Shown here piece by piece: positions 36,303-45,738 of a stretch of 64,000 nucleotides of DNA (its first letter is position 1; each line of letters begins with the position of its first letter). Location: positions 37,882-101,881 of the forward strand of contig JALEGX010000032.1 of the NCBI GenBank assembly GCA_022763485.1, read 5' to 3'. The notes below the pieces were generated by a model. That model worked only from the letters and a program-made list of their open reading frames with translations. It was not told the origin of the DNA and made no database searches. The translations under genes were made by a program, and so were the position numbers. Source of the DNA: Paracoccaceae bacterium (GTDB taxonomy: Bacteria; Pseudomonadota; Alphaproteobacteria; Rhodobacterales; Rhodobacteraceae).

Positions 36303-36895
36303 TGAGCCGTCGAAAACTGACACCTGATGAAATCGACCTCTGGCACAAAGTGGTTGAAACCACAGAGCGCCTGAGCCCGGGACTGCACAGCTCGCCCCCT
36401 GCCTTGCCGCTTCCCAAGCCAAAACCGGTGAAGACGCCGCAAGGCCGGCCTGAGCAGATCGAAGCCTTTGAGATCGGCGCGCGCCACAAGCCGAAACCCA
36501 CAAAACATGATCTGCGTCCCGCCATCACGGAACGTATGCGCGCCCTGCCCCTGCAGATGGATCGCAAGACTTTTTCAAAGATGACGCGTGGCAAGGTCAA
36601 ACCCGAAGGTAAGCTGGACCTGCACGGCATGCGCGTCGAAAGCGCTCATCCCGCGCTGGTCCAGTTCATCCTCAAGGCGCAGGCTTCTGGAAAGCGGCTG
36701 GTTCTGGTGATCACCGGCAAGGGCAAGGATCGGGATGAGCCGGGTCCGATCCCGACCCCACGGGGCGTCCTGCGCCACCACGTGCCGCAATGGCTGGCCC
36801 TGCCGCCGCTGGCACAAGCGGTACTGCAGGTCACGCCCGCTCATGTCAGCCACGGCGGCGATGGCGCCTATTACGTTTACCTGCGGCGCAGCTGA
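36302..36895 (+). CDS. Smr domain DNA endonuclease family protein
   Basis: This is a 197-residue protein with a C-terminal Smr (small MutS-related) domain preceded by a proline- and lysine-rich N-terminal part of ~95 residues. The Smr motifs LDLHGMRVESAHPALVQFI and LVITGKGKDRDEPGP, then GVLRHHVPQWL, are intact. Smr domains act as nicking endonucleases on DNA or on mRNA at stalled ribosomes, and the target here is unknown. It overlaps mltA by one base and is the last gene of that operon, converging with the lipoprotein gene. Confidence 0.9.
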   Translation: MSRRKLTPDEIDLWHKVVETTERLSPGLHSSPPALPLPKPKPVKTPQGRPEQIEAFEIGARHKPKPTKHDLRPAITERMRALPLQMDRKTFSKMTRGKVKPEGKLDLHGMRVESAHPALVQFILKAQASGKRLVLVITGKGKDRDEPGPIPTPRGVLRHHVPQWLALPPLAQAVLQVTPAHVSHGGDGAYYVYLRRS

Positions 36896-36901
36896 GATCG
36901 C

Positions 36902-38017
36902 TTAGCGCGGATGCAGAAGCGCAGGCTTCAGGTCAATTTCTGTTGCACCGCGATACTGGACCACCGAGCCTGGGAAGAGATCCTCAGCGGTGATATTGTG
37001 TTCACCATAACTTGCTGCGATCGCCCTGGCATCGCTCATCATCGCAATCAGCGACGGCGACGTGGCCGGTACGAAATGTGCGGATCCGGCATCTTTCGAG
37101 AACTCTGTCGTATCAATAACTTCAATCGGTAGATCTGCAATCCGGTCCAACGACGAGATATTTCCAAGGCGTTCGCGGCTATAGGTTCCGCGAATGCGGC
37201 TGGAGATATCAAGAATCTTGTCTTTGCGGGACACGAAGACGATGAATGGTTTCGGAGGGTTTTTCAAACGCGACATCTGTGACCGGAACAGGTCAACATC
37301 CAGATCAGGTGAAATCAGAATGACCCCGCCAAGGGATTGTCTTGCCCAACCCGGGTCGGCAATCTCAATCTGGCGGAGTGTTTCCATCAGCAGAACCGTC
37401 CCCATCGAATGTGCCACGACAATGGTCCGCGAGGCGCCTGCCTGTCTGATTTGCCTCAGCAGTTGCTCTAGCCCATCTCTGGCGAACAGGATGCTGTCGC
37501 CGTCATAGGCGTACCCAAGCGGAGATCCCCGGCTTGGCCATGAATAGACCAATTGCGGACCCGGAAGCTGCATGTCATGCGCCATTTGCGCGGCTCTGAA
37601 CGTGGTCTCCGACTGGGTTGAGTTGAAGCCATGAATGAACACCGTGGCTTCGCGAGAAGCGTTCTTGCTTTGGGCGATTTCCTTGCGCAAGCGGGTCTGG
37701 AATTCGGCTGCCGATTGGAATTGATACCTGTCAGCCATTGTAAACTGCCGCTTCGGGTCGGGATTTGCATAAGCAAAATCCAAATGTCCCGGCGTGTGAC
37801 TTGGTGGAATGGACACCGTCAGTTCCAATAGGCTGACATCTTCTGATCGACCGAAGCCGAAAGTTCCATCTTCTTCCTGTTGCCGGCTGGTAGCAGCAAA
37901 GATGGTCTTGGCCGTTCCGACCTCAAGTGCGTCAGGAACAGTTGGTGTAAAGGACCTGTTCGCGCAGGCAGCAAGGCCCAGGCACAAAACCACGGAAAAA
38001 ATGGGGAAAAATCTCAT
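36902..38017 (-). CDS. Lipoprotein alpha/beta hydrolase (DUF900 family)
   Basis: This 371-residue protein is probably an envelope-anchored esterase. It starts MRFFPIFSVVLCLGLAACAN, a lipoprotein signal with the lipobox LAAC and cysteine at residue 18. The hydrolase core has VFIHGFNSTQSETTFRA as oxyanion region and IVVAHSMGTVLLMETL with the nucleophile serine; a late histidine in DAGSAHFVPA is the likely catalytic base. The substrate is unknown. It is less GC-rich by eye than its neighbours. It converges with smr and shares direction with hslU, 73 bases away. Confidence 0.87.
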   Translation of the reverse strand: MRFFPIFSVVLCLGLAACANRSFTPTVPDALEVGTAKTIFAATSRQQEEDGTFGFGRSEDVSLLELTVSIPPSHTPGHLDFAYANPDPKRQFTMADRYQFQSAAEFQTRLRKEIAQSKNASREATVFIHGFNSTQSETTFRAAQMAHDMQLPGPQLVYSWPSRGSPLGYAYDGDSILFARDGLEQLLRQIRQAGASRTIVVAHSMGTVLLMETLRQIEIADPGWARQSLGGVILISPDLDVDLFRSQMSRLKNPPKPFIVFVSRKDKILDISSRIRGTYSRERLGNISSLDRIADLPIEVIDTTEFSKDAGSAHFVPATSPSLIAMMSDARAIAASYGEHNITAEDLFPGSVVQYRGATEIDLKPALLHPR

Positions 38018-38048
38018 GACGCATCCTGACCAACTGGGGGCAGGCTAA

Positions 38049-38077
38049 CTTCCCGCTGGTGAAAGTCCAGCGGGAAG
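38049..38077. terminator. Strong inverted repeat after hslU
   Basis: A perfect eleven-base inverted repeat, CTTCCCGCTGG (38049-38059) and CCAGCGGGAAG (38067-38077) with a seven-base loop, begins 13 bases after the hslU stop. On the minus strand no proper T-tract follows, so it may be a Rho-dependent terminator or an mRNA 3' stabiliser. Confidence 0.55.
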
Positions 38078-38090
38078 AAATCAAGAAAAT

Positions 38091-39398
38091 TCACAGTACG
38101 TAGCGGCTCACATCTGCCGAACGGGTCAGTTCGCCAAGGTTCTTCTCAACGAAATCGGCGTTGACGGTAACCTCGCTGCCCGATTGGTCCGGCGCGGTGA
38201 AAGACAGTTCCTCAAACACCCGCTCCATCACGGTGTACAGACGACGCGCGCCGATGTTTTCAACCGACTGGTTCACGTCCGCGGCAATCTTGGCCAGCGC
38301 TGCAATGCCGTCATCCGTAAAGGACACGGTAACATTCTCGGTCCCCATCAGAGCAGTGTACTGCCGCGTCAGGGCGTTGTCGGTTTCGGTCAGGATCCGA
38401 ACGAAATCCTCTTCGGTCAGTGCGCGCAGTTCAACACGGATCGGCAAACGGCCCTGCAGTTCCGGCAGCAGGTCCGAAGGCTTTGCAATGTGGAACGCGC
38501 CCGAGGCGATGAACAGGATATGGTCGGTTTTGATCGGGCCGTGCTTGGTGCTGACCGTGGTGCCTTCGATCAGCGGCAGCAGGTCGCGCTGAACCCCTTC
38601 GCGGCTGACATCGCCGCCGCGGGCATCCGAACGGGCGCAGACCTTGTCGATCTCATCCAGGAAGACGATGCCGTTCTGTTCAACCGATTCCAGCGCGGTT
38701 CGCGTGACGGTTTCATCATCCAGCAGTTTGTCGGCTTCTTCACCGATCAGCACATCATAGCTTTCCGCCACGGTCAGCCGCTTACGGGTCGTTCGTCCGC
38801 CCATCGCTTTACCGAACAGATCCCCCAGATTCATCATGCCCATGTTGGAGCCCGGCTGGCCGGGGATTTCAAACATGCTCATCGGGTTGGAGCTGTCGCT
38901 CAGCTCCAGCTCGATCACGGTGTCGTCCAGCTCTCCGGCTTTCAGCTTCTTGCGGAACATTTCGCGCGTGGCTTCACGGGCGTCGGTGCCTGCAATGGCT
39001 TCCAGAACGCGGTCTTCGGCGGCTTTATGGGCCTTGGCCTTGACCTCTTCACGCATGTACTCGCGGGTTTGCATGATCGCGGCATCGGCCAGATCGCGGA
39101 TGATCTGTTCCACATCGCGGCCGACATAGCCAACTTCGGTGAACTTGGTGGCTTCGACCTTGATGAAGGGTGCGCGCGCCAACTTGGCCAGGCGACGGCT
39201 GATCTCGGTCTTGCCCACGCCGGTGGGGCCGATCATCAGGATGTTCTTCGGGTATACCTCGTCCCTCAGGTCATCAGACAGCTGTTTGCGCCGCCACCGG
39301 TTGCGCAGTGCGACCGCAACGGCGCGTTTGGCGTCTTTTTGCCCGATGATGAAACGGTCCAGTTCCGAGACAATTTCGCGAGGGGTCAGATCGGTCAT
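38091..39398 (-). CDS. hslU: HslU, ATPase subunit of the HslVU protease
   Basis: HslU (ClpY) is the AAA+ unfoldase that feeds substrates to the HslV peptidase. The 435-residue protein has Walker A in [20 protein letters not shown], pore-loop GYVGRDVEQ, Walker B in [12 protein letters not shown] and a central I-domain of about 130 residues. The C-terminus ends SADVSRYVL, whose last residues insert into HslV. Unlike the common hslV-hslU pair, it is separated from hslV (40106-40663) by an oppositely oriented Tat-DM13 gene, so it probably needs its own promoter upstream of 39398. Confidence 0.97.
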   Translation of the reverse strand: MTDLTPREIVSELDRFIIGQKDAKRAVAVALRNRWRRKQLSDDLRDEVYPKNILMIGPTGVGKTEISRRLAKLARAPFIKVEATKFTEVGYVGRDVEQIIRDLADAAIMQTREYMREEVKAKAHKAAEDRVLEAIAGTDAREATREMFRKKLKAGELDDTVIELELSDSSNPMSMFEIPGQPGSNMGMMNLGDLFGKAMGGRTTRKRLTVAESYDVLIGEEADKLLDDETVTRTALESVEQNGIVFLDEIDKVCARSDARGGDVSREGVQRDLLPLIEGTTVSTKHGPIKTDHILFIASGAFHIAKPSDLLPELQGRLPIRVELRALTEEDFVRILTETDNALTRQYTALMGTENVTVSFTDDGIAALAKIAADVNQSVENIGARRLYTVMERVFEELSFTAPDQSGSEVTVNADFVEKNLGELTRSADVSRYVL

Positions 39399-39596
39399 AG
39401 GCTTTCACATTCGTTGTTTCGACTGGGAACCTAAGCATGGGACACGAAAACACAAGCCGATCACGAAACGCTCACGCTGAAATGCCGCGGATACACGCGT
39501 GATCATGGATCCGCGAGGGGGGCTTATGTCAGCCGGTAAGATGCGCAATCTGTAAGCACAGAATTCATCCAGACGTGCTTGAGGAGACCACGACCC

Positions 39597-39992
39597 ATGA
39601 TGACCCGCCGTTCCATGATTGCCGCAACCGCCGCTGCTGGCGCCGCCATGACCCTTTCATCCGCATCCGCCGCCTTTGCCGGTGGCCGCAAGGGAGAGTT
39701 TGAAGGTCGGTCGAACCACGTGACCAGTGGCAAGGTAAAGGTGGTCCGCGAAGGCGACCGCTACATTGTCGAGCTGGGTCGCGACTTTTCGCTGGACGGT
39801 GGCCCCGATCCCCGTGTCGCCCTGGGCAAGGACGGCAAATACGATCCGGATACCAAGTTGGGCGCGCTTCTGAATCTGAAGGGCAAGCAGCGCTATGCCG
39901 TGCCGCCGACCTTGGATATTTCCGGCCATAACGAGGTGTACATCTGGTGCGAAGTCGCAGGTGTGCCGCTGGGGGTGGCCAAGATCAACTGA
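39597..39992 (+). CDS. Tat-exported DM13 domain protein
   Basis: This 131-residue protein starts MMTRRSMIAATAAAGAAMTL, a twin-arginine-type signal peptide (RR with following hydrophobic run, cleavage near AAFA). The mature part is a DM13 domain: YIVELGRDFSLDGGPDPRVA, LKGKQRYAVPPTLDISGHNE and VYIWCEVAGVPLGVAKIN, with the single conserved cysteine in IWCEV. DM13 domains are linked to electron transfer or hydroxylation, and the role here is unknown. The ATG at 39597 follows GAGGAGACC. It stands alone in plus orientation between hslV and hslU, and ends with a strong terminator. Confidence 0.88.
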   Translation: MMTRRSMIAATAAAGAAMTLSSASAAFAGGRKGEFEGRSNHVTSGKVKVVREGDRYIVELGRDFSLDGGPDPRVALGKDGKYDPDTKLGALLNLKGKQRYAVPPTLDISGHNEVYIWCEVAGVPLGVAKIN

Positions 39993-40024
39993 CGGGCAAA
40001 AAACCACTCACGGACCATGCCCGT

Positions 40025-40053
40025 GGGGTCAGGCTTTGCCTGGCCCCTTTTTT
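40025..40053 (+). terminator. Intrinsic terminator of the DM13 gene
   Basis: GGGGTCAGGC (40025-40034), a TTT loop and GCCTGGCCCC (40038-40047) form a ten-base stem with one G-U pair, followed by TTTTTT. It lies 32 bases after the DM13 stop codon and 52 bases before the hslV stop. Confidence 0.9.
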
Positions 40054-40105
40054 CATATTGGCATGGAGGCTTTCGTCCATGCGCTGAATAGGGCGCTTCA
40101 CCCGG

Positions 40106-40663
40106 TCAGGCGGTGATCGTTTCCACCGTCAGGTTGCCGTTGGTGTAGATGCAGATATCCGCAGCGATCGCCATAGCATCCCGCGCAACCTGTTCGGCGG
40201 ATTTTTCGGTATCCATCATGCCCCGCGCAGCGGCGAGCGCAAAGTTGCCTCCCGATCCGATGGCTGTCACATCATGCTCGGGTTCCAGAACATCGCCGGC
40301 GCCGGTGATCACAAAGAGGTCCTTGCCGTCCGAGACGATCAGCATGGCTTCCAGCTTCTGCAGGTATTTATCCGTGCGCCAGTCCTTTGCCAGCTCCACC
40401 GATGCGCGCGCCAGCTGTCCCGGGGTTGCTTCCAGCTTGGCCTCAAGCCGTTCCAACAGGGTAAAGGCGTCCGCGGTGGAACCGGCAAATCCCGCGACCA
40501 CGTCATATCCACCGGGGGACAGGCGGCGCACCTTGCGGGCCGTGCCCTTGATCACGGTCTGGCCCAGCGACACCTGACCGTCACCGGCGATGACCACCTC
40601 GCCGCCTTTGCGTACACCAATGATCGTGGTTCCGTGCCAGCCGGGAAATTGATCTTCTGCCAT
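40106..40663 (-). CDS. hslV: HslV, peptidase subunit of the HslVU protease
   Basis: HslV (ClpQ) is the proteasome-like peptidase; its N-terminal threonine is exposed after processing. The 185-residue protein begins [20 protein letters not shown], so cleavage after Gly-11 would expose Thr-12. [20 protein letters not shown] and the lysine in TARKVRRL are conserved. The ATG at 40663 is chosen over a longer frame to 40735. It shares orientation with hslU, but the intervening plus-strand DM13 gene and its terminator break the usual operon. Confidence 0.97.
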   Translation of the reverse strand: MAEDQFPGWHGTTIIGVRKGGEVVIAGDGQVSLGQTVIKGTARKVRRLSPGGYDVVAGFAGSTADAFTLLERLEAKLEATPGQLARASVELAKDWRTDKYLQKLEAMLIVSDGKDLFVITGAGDVLEPEHDVTAIGSGGNFALAAARGMMDTEKSAEQVARDAMAIAADICIYTNGNLTVETITA

Positions 40664-40740
40664 GAGTGCCTCCGTTCGTTGGGGGGAATATGGGGGTTGT
40701 GGCGACCGGGTGCAACGCGTTTGCCGTTTGTTCATCTGCT

Positions 40741-40755
40741 ATGCATTAGATGCAT
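40741..40755. promoter_or_regulatory. ATGCAT repeat in the hslV/DUF1127 divergent region
   Basis: Two ATGCAT hexamers, each a palindrome, are separated by TAG. They lie 77 bases before the hslV start and 101 bases before the DUF1127 start. The symmetry suggests an operator, but no known regulator consensus is matched. Confidence 0.3.
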
Positions 40756-40856
40756 CTCGGGCCTGTTTTTTCAGCAATTGTGGGACTCGGTTGGGGACAC
40801 TAGATGAGCGTCAGAACAGAAAGACTGATCAAACCTGAACACAAGGAAACGTGAAA

Positions 40857-41045
40857 ATGGCAAATGCTGCTGTGAATACCGCCCCCCTCGGTGCCGTCGC
40901 AACCCTGCGTGTTGTCGATGCCGTCCTGAACCTGAAAAACTCGGTTGTGGCCTGGAACGAAGCCCGCGAAACCCGCAAAGTGCTGTCGCGTCTGAGCGAT
41001 GACCAGCTGCAAGACATCGGCCTGACCCGCGCTGATCTTTTCTGA
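40857..41045 (+). CDS. DUF1127 (YjiS-like) small protein
   Basis: This is a 62-residue protein with the C-terminal DUF1127 motif: VAWNEARETRKVLSRLSDDQ then LQDIGLTRADLF, an arginine-rich helix pair ending in the IGL(T/S)R signature. Small DUF1127 proteins in Alphaproteobacteria have been linked to RNA binding, phosphate and carbon metabolism; the function of this one is unknown. The ATG at 40857 follows AAGGAAAC by six bases, while the frame also begins at a GTG two codons earlier. A terminator at 41073-41110 ends the transcript. Confidence 0.85.
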   Translation: MANAAVNTAPLGAVATLRVVDAVLNLKNSVVAWNEARETRKVLSRLSDDQLQDIGLTRADLF

Positions 41046-41072
41046 TCCCATGCGACAGTTTTCGGCGAAGTG

Positions 41073-41110
41073 AAGCCGCCCTCGATTACCGAGGCGCGGC
41101 TTTTACTTTT
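41073..41110 (+). terminator. Intrinsic terminator of the DUF1127 gene
   Basis: AAGCCGCCCTCG and CGAGGCGCGGCTT pair around the loop ATTAC with a single bulge, followed by TTACTTTT. It sits between the DUF1127 gene and the convergent Lin0512 pair. Confidence 0.8.
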
Positions 41111-41131
41111 CCTGGTCCTGCTGTCCGGGCC

Positions 41132-41500
41132 TCAGCCTTCGGTCAGCTGATACTTATCGCTCAGATCCGGCAGAAACGCCTCAACCGCGGCCGTTGCGAC
41201 CACATGTAAGGCGCCAGTGTCCGGATCCGCGACATCAAGACCCCCTTTGATGGCACGCACCTCTGCCCGACCCCGCGGCAGATCCTGTGCAACAGCGTCA
41301 CAATCCACCTGATCGGGATTTTGCACCGCGATGGTCACCGCGACCCGCATTTCCGTGTGGTCGATTCCCAGTTTCGAAAACAGCGTGATTGACGAATGAT
41401 GCAAGGCGTCCTGTACCGCCCGGCGCGCCGCCTTGGTGTAATCCTGACCGTAAAGGTCGTTGCCGGTGCCCATTTCAAGGATGATGCGCTTTTCCGTCAT
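41132..41500 (-). CDS. Lin0512 family protein (second of tandem pair)
   Basis: This is a 122-residue protein of the uncharacterised Lin0512 family. It starts MTEKRIILEMGTGNDLYGQD and has YTKAARRAVQDALHHSSITL. Its neighbour repeats the same pattern (FGMGTSLRREDYTEAAIRA), showing that the two are paralogues. No catalytic motif or membrane segment is recognisable, and the fold is likely small alpha/beta. The ATG overlaps the stop of the upstream paralogue by four bases. The tandem arrangement suggests a heteromer (inference). Confidence 0.78.
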   Translation of the reverse strand: MTEKRIILEMGTGNDLYGQDYTKAARRAVQDALHHSSITLFSKLGIDHTEMRVAVTIAVQNPDQVDCDAVAQDLPRGRAEVRAIKGGLDVADPDTGALHVVATAAVEAFLPDLSDKYQLTEG

Positions 41501-41847
41501 TGCACCGCCTCCATGTCGAAGGAAACGGAAATCGCCGCGTTGGCGATGACCGTGTGACCGCTGGCGTGTGGCCGGGGCATGTCCAGCCCGCCCTGCACCA
41601 CGTGGATCTGCGGCCGTCCATAAGGGAAAACAGCTTTCAGAGCTTCCACATCCACGGCGTCGGGTTTTTGCACGCCGATTTCGGCATCGATGATCATCGC
41701 GCCCTTGGGGAAACCGAACACTTCGGCCATGTTGACCGAGTTGTGCCAGAGCGCATCCTTCAACGCCCGTATCGCCGCTTCGGTGTAGTCTTCTCGGCGG
41801 AGCGACGTGCCCATGCCGAATTCAACCAATACACGTGTTTTGGCCAT
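41497..41847 (-). CDS. Lin0512 family protein (first of tandem pair)
   Basis: This 116-residue paralogue of the following gene starts MAKTRVLVEFGMGTSLRRED, contains ALKDALWHNSVNMAEVFGF and GRPQIHVVQGGLDMPRPHA, and has no membrane segment. Both copies keep the GMGT/GTGN glycine turn, the D-A-L-x-H-(N/S)-S motif and the GGLD motif, so these are probably functional residues. The family has no known role. The ATG at 41847 follows GGAGGTTTC, a strong ribosome site. It is preceded by trxA in the same orientation but separated from it by a terminator. Confidence 0.78.
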   Translation of the reverse strand: MAKTRVLVEFGMGTSLRREDYTEAAIRALKDALWHNSVNMAEVFGFPKGAMIIDAEIGVQKPDAVDVEALKAVFPYGRPQIHVVQGGLDMPRPHASGHTVIANAAISVSFDMEAVQ

Positions 41848-41944
41848 GAAACCTCCATTCGGGACCCTGGCCTCAATGTGCACGGTTTGAGGGCAGAGGA
41901 TAGGTCCAGACGTACCTTGATGCCGACCAGAGTTAACCGGCAAC

Positions 41945-41972
41945 AAAAAAGCGCCCGCAGTGGGGCGCTTTT
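41945..41972 (-). terminator. Intrinsic terminator of trxA
   Basis: Read on the minus strand, AAAAGCGCCC and GGGCGCTTTT pair around a short loop and are followed by TTTTTTG. It begins about 30 bases after the trxA stop and separates trxA from the Lin0512 pair. Confidence 0.85.
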
Positions 41973-42001
41973 CTGAAACTGTAATTGGTCGGGCTGGCCG
42001 A

Positions 42002-42322
42002 TCAGATCGAATCTTCGATCCAGCTCTGCAGGGCTGCCTTGGGGGCTGCGCCTGCGCGGTTGGACACGACCTGACCATCCTTGAAGATGAACAGCGCCGG
42101 AATGCCACGGACGCCCATGGCGGCGGCGGAGTTCGGGTTGCTGTCGACGTCAACCTTGGCGATCTTGACCTTGCCACCAAATTCGGCGGCCAGCTCTTCC
42201 AGAGCGGGGCCAATCTGCTTGCAGGGGCCGCACCATTCGGCCCAGAAATCCACCACGACGGGGATTTCGGAATTCTTCACTTCGGCGTCAAAGGTATCGT
42301 CGGTGACGGCTACGGTGGACAT
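42002..42322 (-). CDS. trxA: Thioredoxin
   Basis: TrxA is the general cytoplasmic disulfide reductase. The 106-residue protein has the active site [20 protein letters not shown], the cis-proline in [13 protein letters not shown] and no signal peptide. The ATG at 42322 gives [15 protein letters not shown] with AGGAGAC upstream. It follows addA after 62 bases and is the last gene of the conserved tsaE-amgK-murU-addB-addA-trxA order; a terminator follows. Confidence 0.98.
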   Translation of the reverse strand: MSTVAVTDDTFDAEVKNSEIPVVVDFWAEWCGPCKQIGPALEELAAEFGGKVKIAKVDVDSNPNSAAAMGVRGIPALFIFKDGQVVSNRAGAAPKAALQSWIEDSI

Positions 42323-42384
42323 TGGGATGTCTCCTGAGAGGTTTGGCAACTGGGCTGAGAACCTATGTACGGCCCTGCCCGAGG

Positions 42385-45300
42385 TCAAGGTGAGTCCCGC
42401 CTCATCAGGGCGGATGACACAAGATCGTGTGGCAATCGCATCAGCTTCGCACAGGCCGTCCACAAAAGCGCGGTTTCAATGGTCCGACCGGGATAGATCC
42501 GCGCAAGCGCATGGGCATAGGCACCCATCTGACGCAACAGCCCTTCGGGGCAGTTCTGCGGGGTGTCCGGCACCATCATGTTTGATTTGAAATCGATGGC
42601 CAGCACCGTGTCATCGGTGACAATCAGACGGTCGATGACCCCATGCAATCGCTGCCCCTCCAAATCAGCGCTGAAGGCGACTTCGGCCAGGGCGTCCGGC
42701 GCAAAGATCGGCGCCAGGGCAGGGGTGTCCAGCACTGCTTCGACCTCGGCCAAGACCTCCTGTGGATCAATGGGATCGGTTACCAGCGCTTGGGCCAGCT
42801 CTGCCCAGCTTTCGCGTGGGCGGTCCGGCAGATGCTCCAGCAGCAGGTGAATGGCCGTCCCGCGTGCCTTGGCGATGTCTTCCGATTGCCCGGCCTCACC
42901 GGGAAGCGCCTTGGCCCCGCCAAGGTCGGAGGGGGCCAGCGCGGCCGGTGGTCCAACATAAGGGGCGGCGGGCTGTGTCAGTTGCGGGGGCAGCTGGACC
43001 TTTTGCCGGACAGTGATTTCGCGATCCTCCAGCGGCAGGGCATCCCAGTCCCCATGCTCCAGCCGCAGCCCGCTGCCATCTTCGTTCAGCGCAACAGCAC
43101 CGGCCTGCTTCAGACCGGCCTCAACCATCTGGTACCAGCTGTCGCCATCCTTGGGCAATTCACCCGCGCCGGTGACGATCAACCACTTTTCTGCTCGTGT
43201 TAGAGCCACATAAAGCAGGCGCGACCGTTCATTTTGCTGGGCGGCCTGCGCGGCGGCCCGCGCGGTCAGCAAGCGTTCGGGCATCTGGTCGGGCTTGACC
43301 TTCCACAGCGGCACGCCGTCCGCCATCATGATCTCCGGATCCGGCGGCGTGCGGCGTTTTCCGGTGTCCGGCAGGATCACGATCGGCGCTTCAAGACCCT
43401 TGGAGCCGTGCACAGTCATCACGCGGATCATGTCCCCCGCGCTGCCCATCTGGCGTTTGATTTCCAGATCATCGGTCTGCATCCAGACCAGGAAACCGGT
43501 CAGGCTGGGGATATCGGTGCGTTCATAGGCCAGCGCCTGGGACAAAAGCGCATTGATTCCGTCCTCTGCTTCCGGACCCAACCGGCCCAGAAACTTGCGG
43601 CGCCCGTCATGGCGGGTCAGGATCCGTTCGATCAGATCATAAGGGCGCAGGAAATCGGTCTGGTCGCGCAGGTCATTTAGAACCCGCATGGTGTCCGGGA
43701 ACTCCTGCCCGCGATCCCGCAGCGCCTGCCACAGGAACGGGCGTTCGCGCCGATGCGCCAGATCGAACAGCATCTGCTCGCTCCAACCGAAGAGGGGCGA
43801 TTTCAGCACCGTGGCCAGGGACAGGCTGTCTTCGGGGGTGGCCAGAAAGCTGAGCAATGCAGCCAGATCCTTGACTGCCAGTTCTGCGCCCACCTTCAGG
43901 CGGTCGGCCCCGGCAATGGGCAGCTGGGCCTTCTTGCAAGCGCGGATGATTTCCGAAAACAGGTCCGACCTGCGCTGAACCAGGATCAGGAAATCTCCGG
44001 GTCGGACCGGGCGGCGCACGAAGCTGCCGCGCTCTTTGCCGTCCTCGGGCAAGGTTGCGCCGCTGTCGATCAGATGCTTGATCTCACTGGCGATGCGTTC
44101 GGCCAGGATCACGTTGTGATGGCGCGCACCGGGGCGATCCACGGGATCGGTCCAGTCGCGGTCGTCCTGATCATCCACCTTGTCGACCATCGGCCACAGG
44201 TCGACGCGGCCGGGCAATTCGGATTTGAAGGCGCGGTGCAGTGAACCCGCCGGAAACCCGGCGGCCACGCTGTCCCGGAACACCAGATCGACCAGGTTCA
44301 GGATCGCGGCCGACGAGCGGAACGAAAACTCCAGCGTCAGATCTTCGAGCGTGGTGCCGCTGTCCGTCAGGCGATTGCCGAACTCCACCTGCATCCGGTC
44401 AAAGGCATCGGGATCCGCCCCCTGGAAGGAATAGATCGACTGTTTCTTGTCGCCGACAACAAAGATGGTGCGCTCGATATCGGACCGCGCGCCTTCGCCG
44501 CTGGTGAATTCCTGCGCCAGCTTTTCGATCACGTCCCATTGTTCGGGGCTGGTGTCCTGGGCTTCGTCCACAAGGATATGATCAATCCCACCGTCCAGCC
44601 GGTACAGGACCCAGCTTGCCACCGCGGGGTCGTTCAGCAACATCCGCGCCTTTAGGATCAGGTCGTCAAAGTCCAGCCAGCCGCGCAGCTGTTTGCGGCG
44701 TTCATATTCGGGCAGGAAAGCCGCCGCGAAAGCATGCAGATCCCGCGACTTCCGCGCCGCCATCAGGCCCAGCCGTTTGGCGCGGGCGTCTTCGACACGC
44801 AGCATGAGCGGTTCAACCCGGTCCATCAGGGACAGGTTGGATTCGCGCAGTTTCTTGGTGGGAAAAGAGCCTACCTTGGCCGAAAAGGGTGCCTTGGCGC
44901 TTGCGCCGGTCAGGAAAACGCTTTCCAGAACGGGCAGATCCGCCAGGGTTGGACGTTCAATCCCGGCCAGCTTGTCGGCCGCCTTCTGATCGGTGCTGCC
45001 CCCGGTTTGCAGAACCGCGCGAAGTTGCGACAGCACTTCATCCTCACCGCCCAGAAACACCAAATCCTCCAGCGCGTTGGCATCAAATCCTTCGGGCAGA
45101 TCAAACAGCTGCAGCAGCTCCGCTTCGGTCAGACGGTTTTCAAAGCCCGCCCGCTTGTGACAGATCGCGGCCGTCAGGGTTTCGAAATCGCTGTCGGTCA
45201 CATGGCGAGCCAACGCGGCCACAAGCGGGGCTTGCGGGCCGCTGGCGAAATCATCCAGAATTTCCGCCCGCAACCGCAGCGCGGCCCTATCCTCCATCTC

Positions 45301-45738
45301 CGAAAACTGCGGGCTGACCCCGGCCTCCAACGGGAAGCGGCGCAGCAGCGATGAGCAGAACGAGTGGATTGTCTGGATCTTCAGCCCGCCCGGCGTTTCG
45401 ATGGCACGGGCAAACAGCGTTCTGGCTTCGCGCAGCTTTTCAGCGGACATTGCGTCATCCGCGCCCAGTTCGCGCAGCGCAGATCCAAGCGCATCGTCGC
45501 CCAGCATCGCCCATTCACCCAGCCGCTGGAACAGCCGGTTCTGCATCTCAGATGCGGCGGCTTTTGTGTAGGTCAGGCACAGGATGTGCTGTGGCTGGAC
45601 ACCGCGCAGCAGCAGACGCGCAACCCGGTCCGTCAACACGCGGGTCTTGCCCGATCCGGCGTTGGCCGCCAGCCAGGTGGAGGCATCGGGACGCGCGGCC
45701 TGGACCTGGCGTTCGGTGGCGTCGTTACGGGCCATCAT
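42385..45738 (-). CDS. addA: Double-strand break repair helicase-nuclease AddA
   Basis: AddA is the UvrD-type helicase and nuclease subunit of AddAB, which processes broken DNA ends for RecA-mediated recombination. The 1117-residue protein has Walker A in [17 protein letters not shown], helicase motif II in [15 protein letters not shown], motif VI-region [15 protein letters not shown] and a C-terminal RecB-type nuclease, with [14 protein letters not shown] and the QMGAYAHAL motif. The start ATG at 45738 overlaps the addB stop (ATGA). It is the larger of two coupled genes, with addB directly upstream. Confidence 0.96.
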   Translation of the reverse strand: MMARNDATERQVQAARPDASTWLAANAGSGKTRVLTDRVARLLLRGVQPQHILCLTYTKAAASEMQNRLFQRLGEWAMLGDDALGSALRELGADDAMSAEKLREARTLFARAIETPGGLKIQTIHSFCSSLLRRFPLEAGVSPQFSEMEDRAALRLRAEILDDFASGPQAPLVAALARHVTDSDFETLTAAICHKRAGFENRLTEAELLQLFDLPEGFDANALEDLVFLGGEDEVLSQLRAVLQTGGSTDQKAADKLAGIERPTLADLPVLESVFLTGASAKAPFSAKVGSFPTKKLRESNLSLMDRVEPLMLRVEDARAKRLGLMAARKSRDLHAFAAAFLPEYERRKQLRGWLDFDDLILKARMLLNDPAVASWVLYRLDGGIDHILVDEAQDTSPEQWDVIEKLAQEFTSGEGARSDIERTIFVVGDKKQSIYSFQGADPDAFDRMQVEFGNRLTDSGTTLEDLTLEFSFRSSAAILNLVDLVFRDSVAAGFPAGSLHRAFKSELPGRVDLWPMVDKVDDQDDRDWTDPVDRPGARHHNVILAERIASEIKHLIDSGATLPEDGKERGSFVRRPVRPGDFLILVQRRSDLFSEIIRACKKAQLPIAGADRLKVGAELAVKDLAALLSFLATPEDSLSLATVLKSPLFGWSEQMLFDLAHRRERPFLWQALRDRGQEFPDTMRVLNDLRDQTDFLRPYDLIERILTRHDGRRKFLGRLGPEAEDGINALLSQALAYERTDIPSLTGFLVWMQTDDLEIKRQMGSAGDMIRVMTVHGSKGLEAPIVILPDTGKRRTPPDPEIMMADGVPLWKVKPDQMPERLLTARAAAQAAQQNERSRLLYVALTRAEKWLIVTGAGELPKDGDSWYQMVEAGLKQAGAVALNEDGSGLRLEHGDWDALPLEDREITVRQKVQLPPQLTQPAAPYVGPPAALAPSDLGGAKALPGEAGQSEDIAKARGTAIHLLLEHLPDRPRESWAELAQALVTDPIDPQEVLAEVEAVLDTPALAPIFAPDALAEVAFSADLEGQRLHGVIDRLIVTDDTVLAIDFKSNMMVPDTPQNCPEGLLRQMGAYAHALARIYPGRTIETALLWTACAKLMRLPHDLVSSALMRRDSP

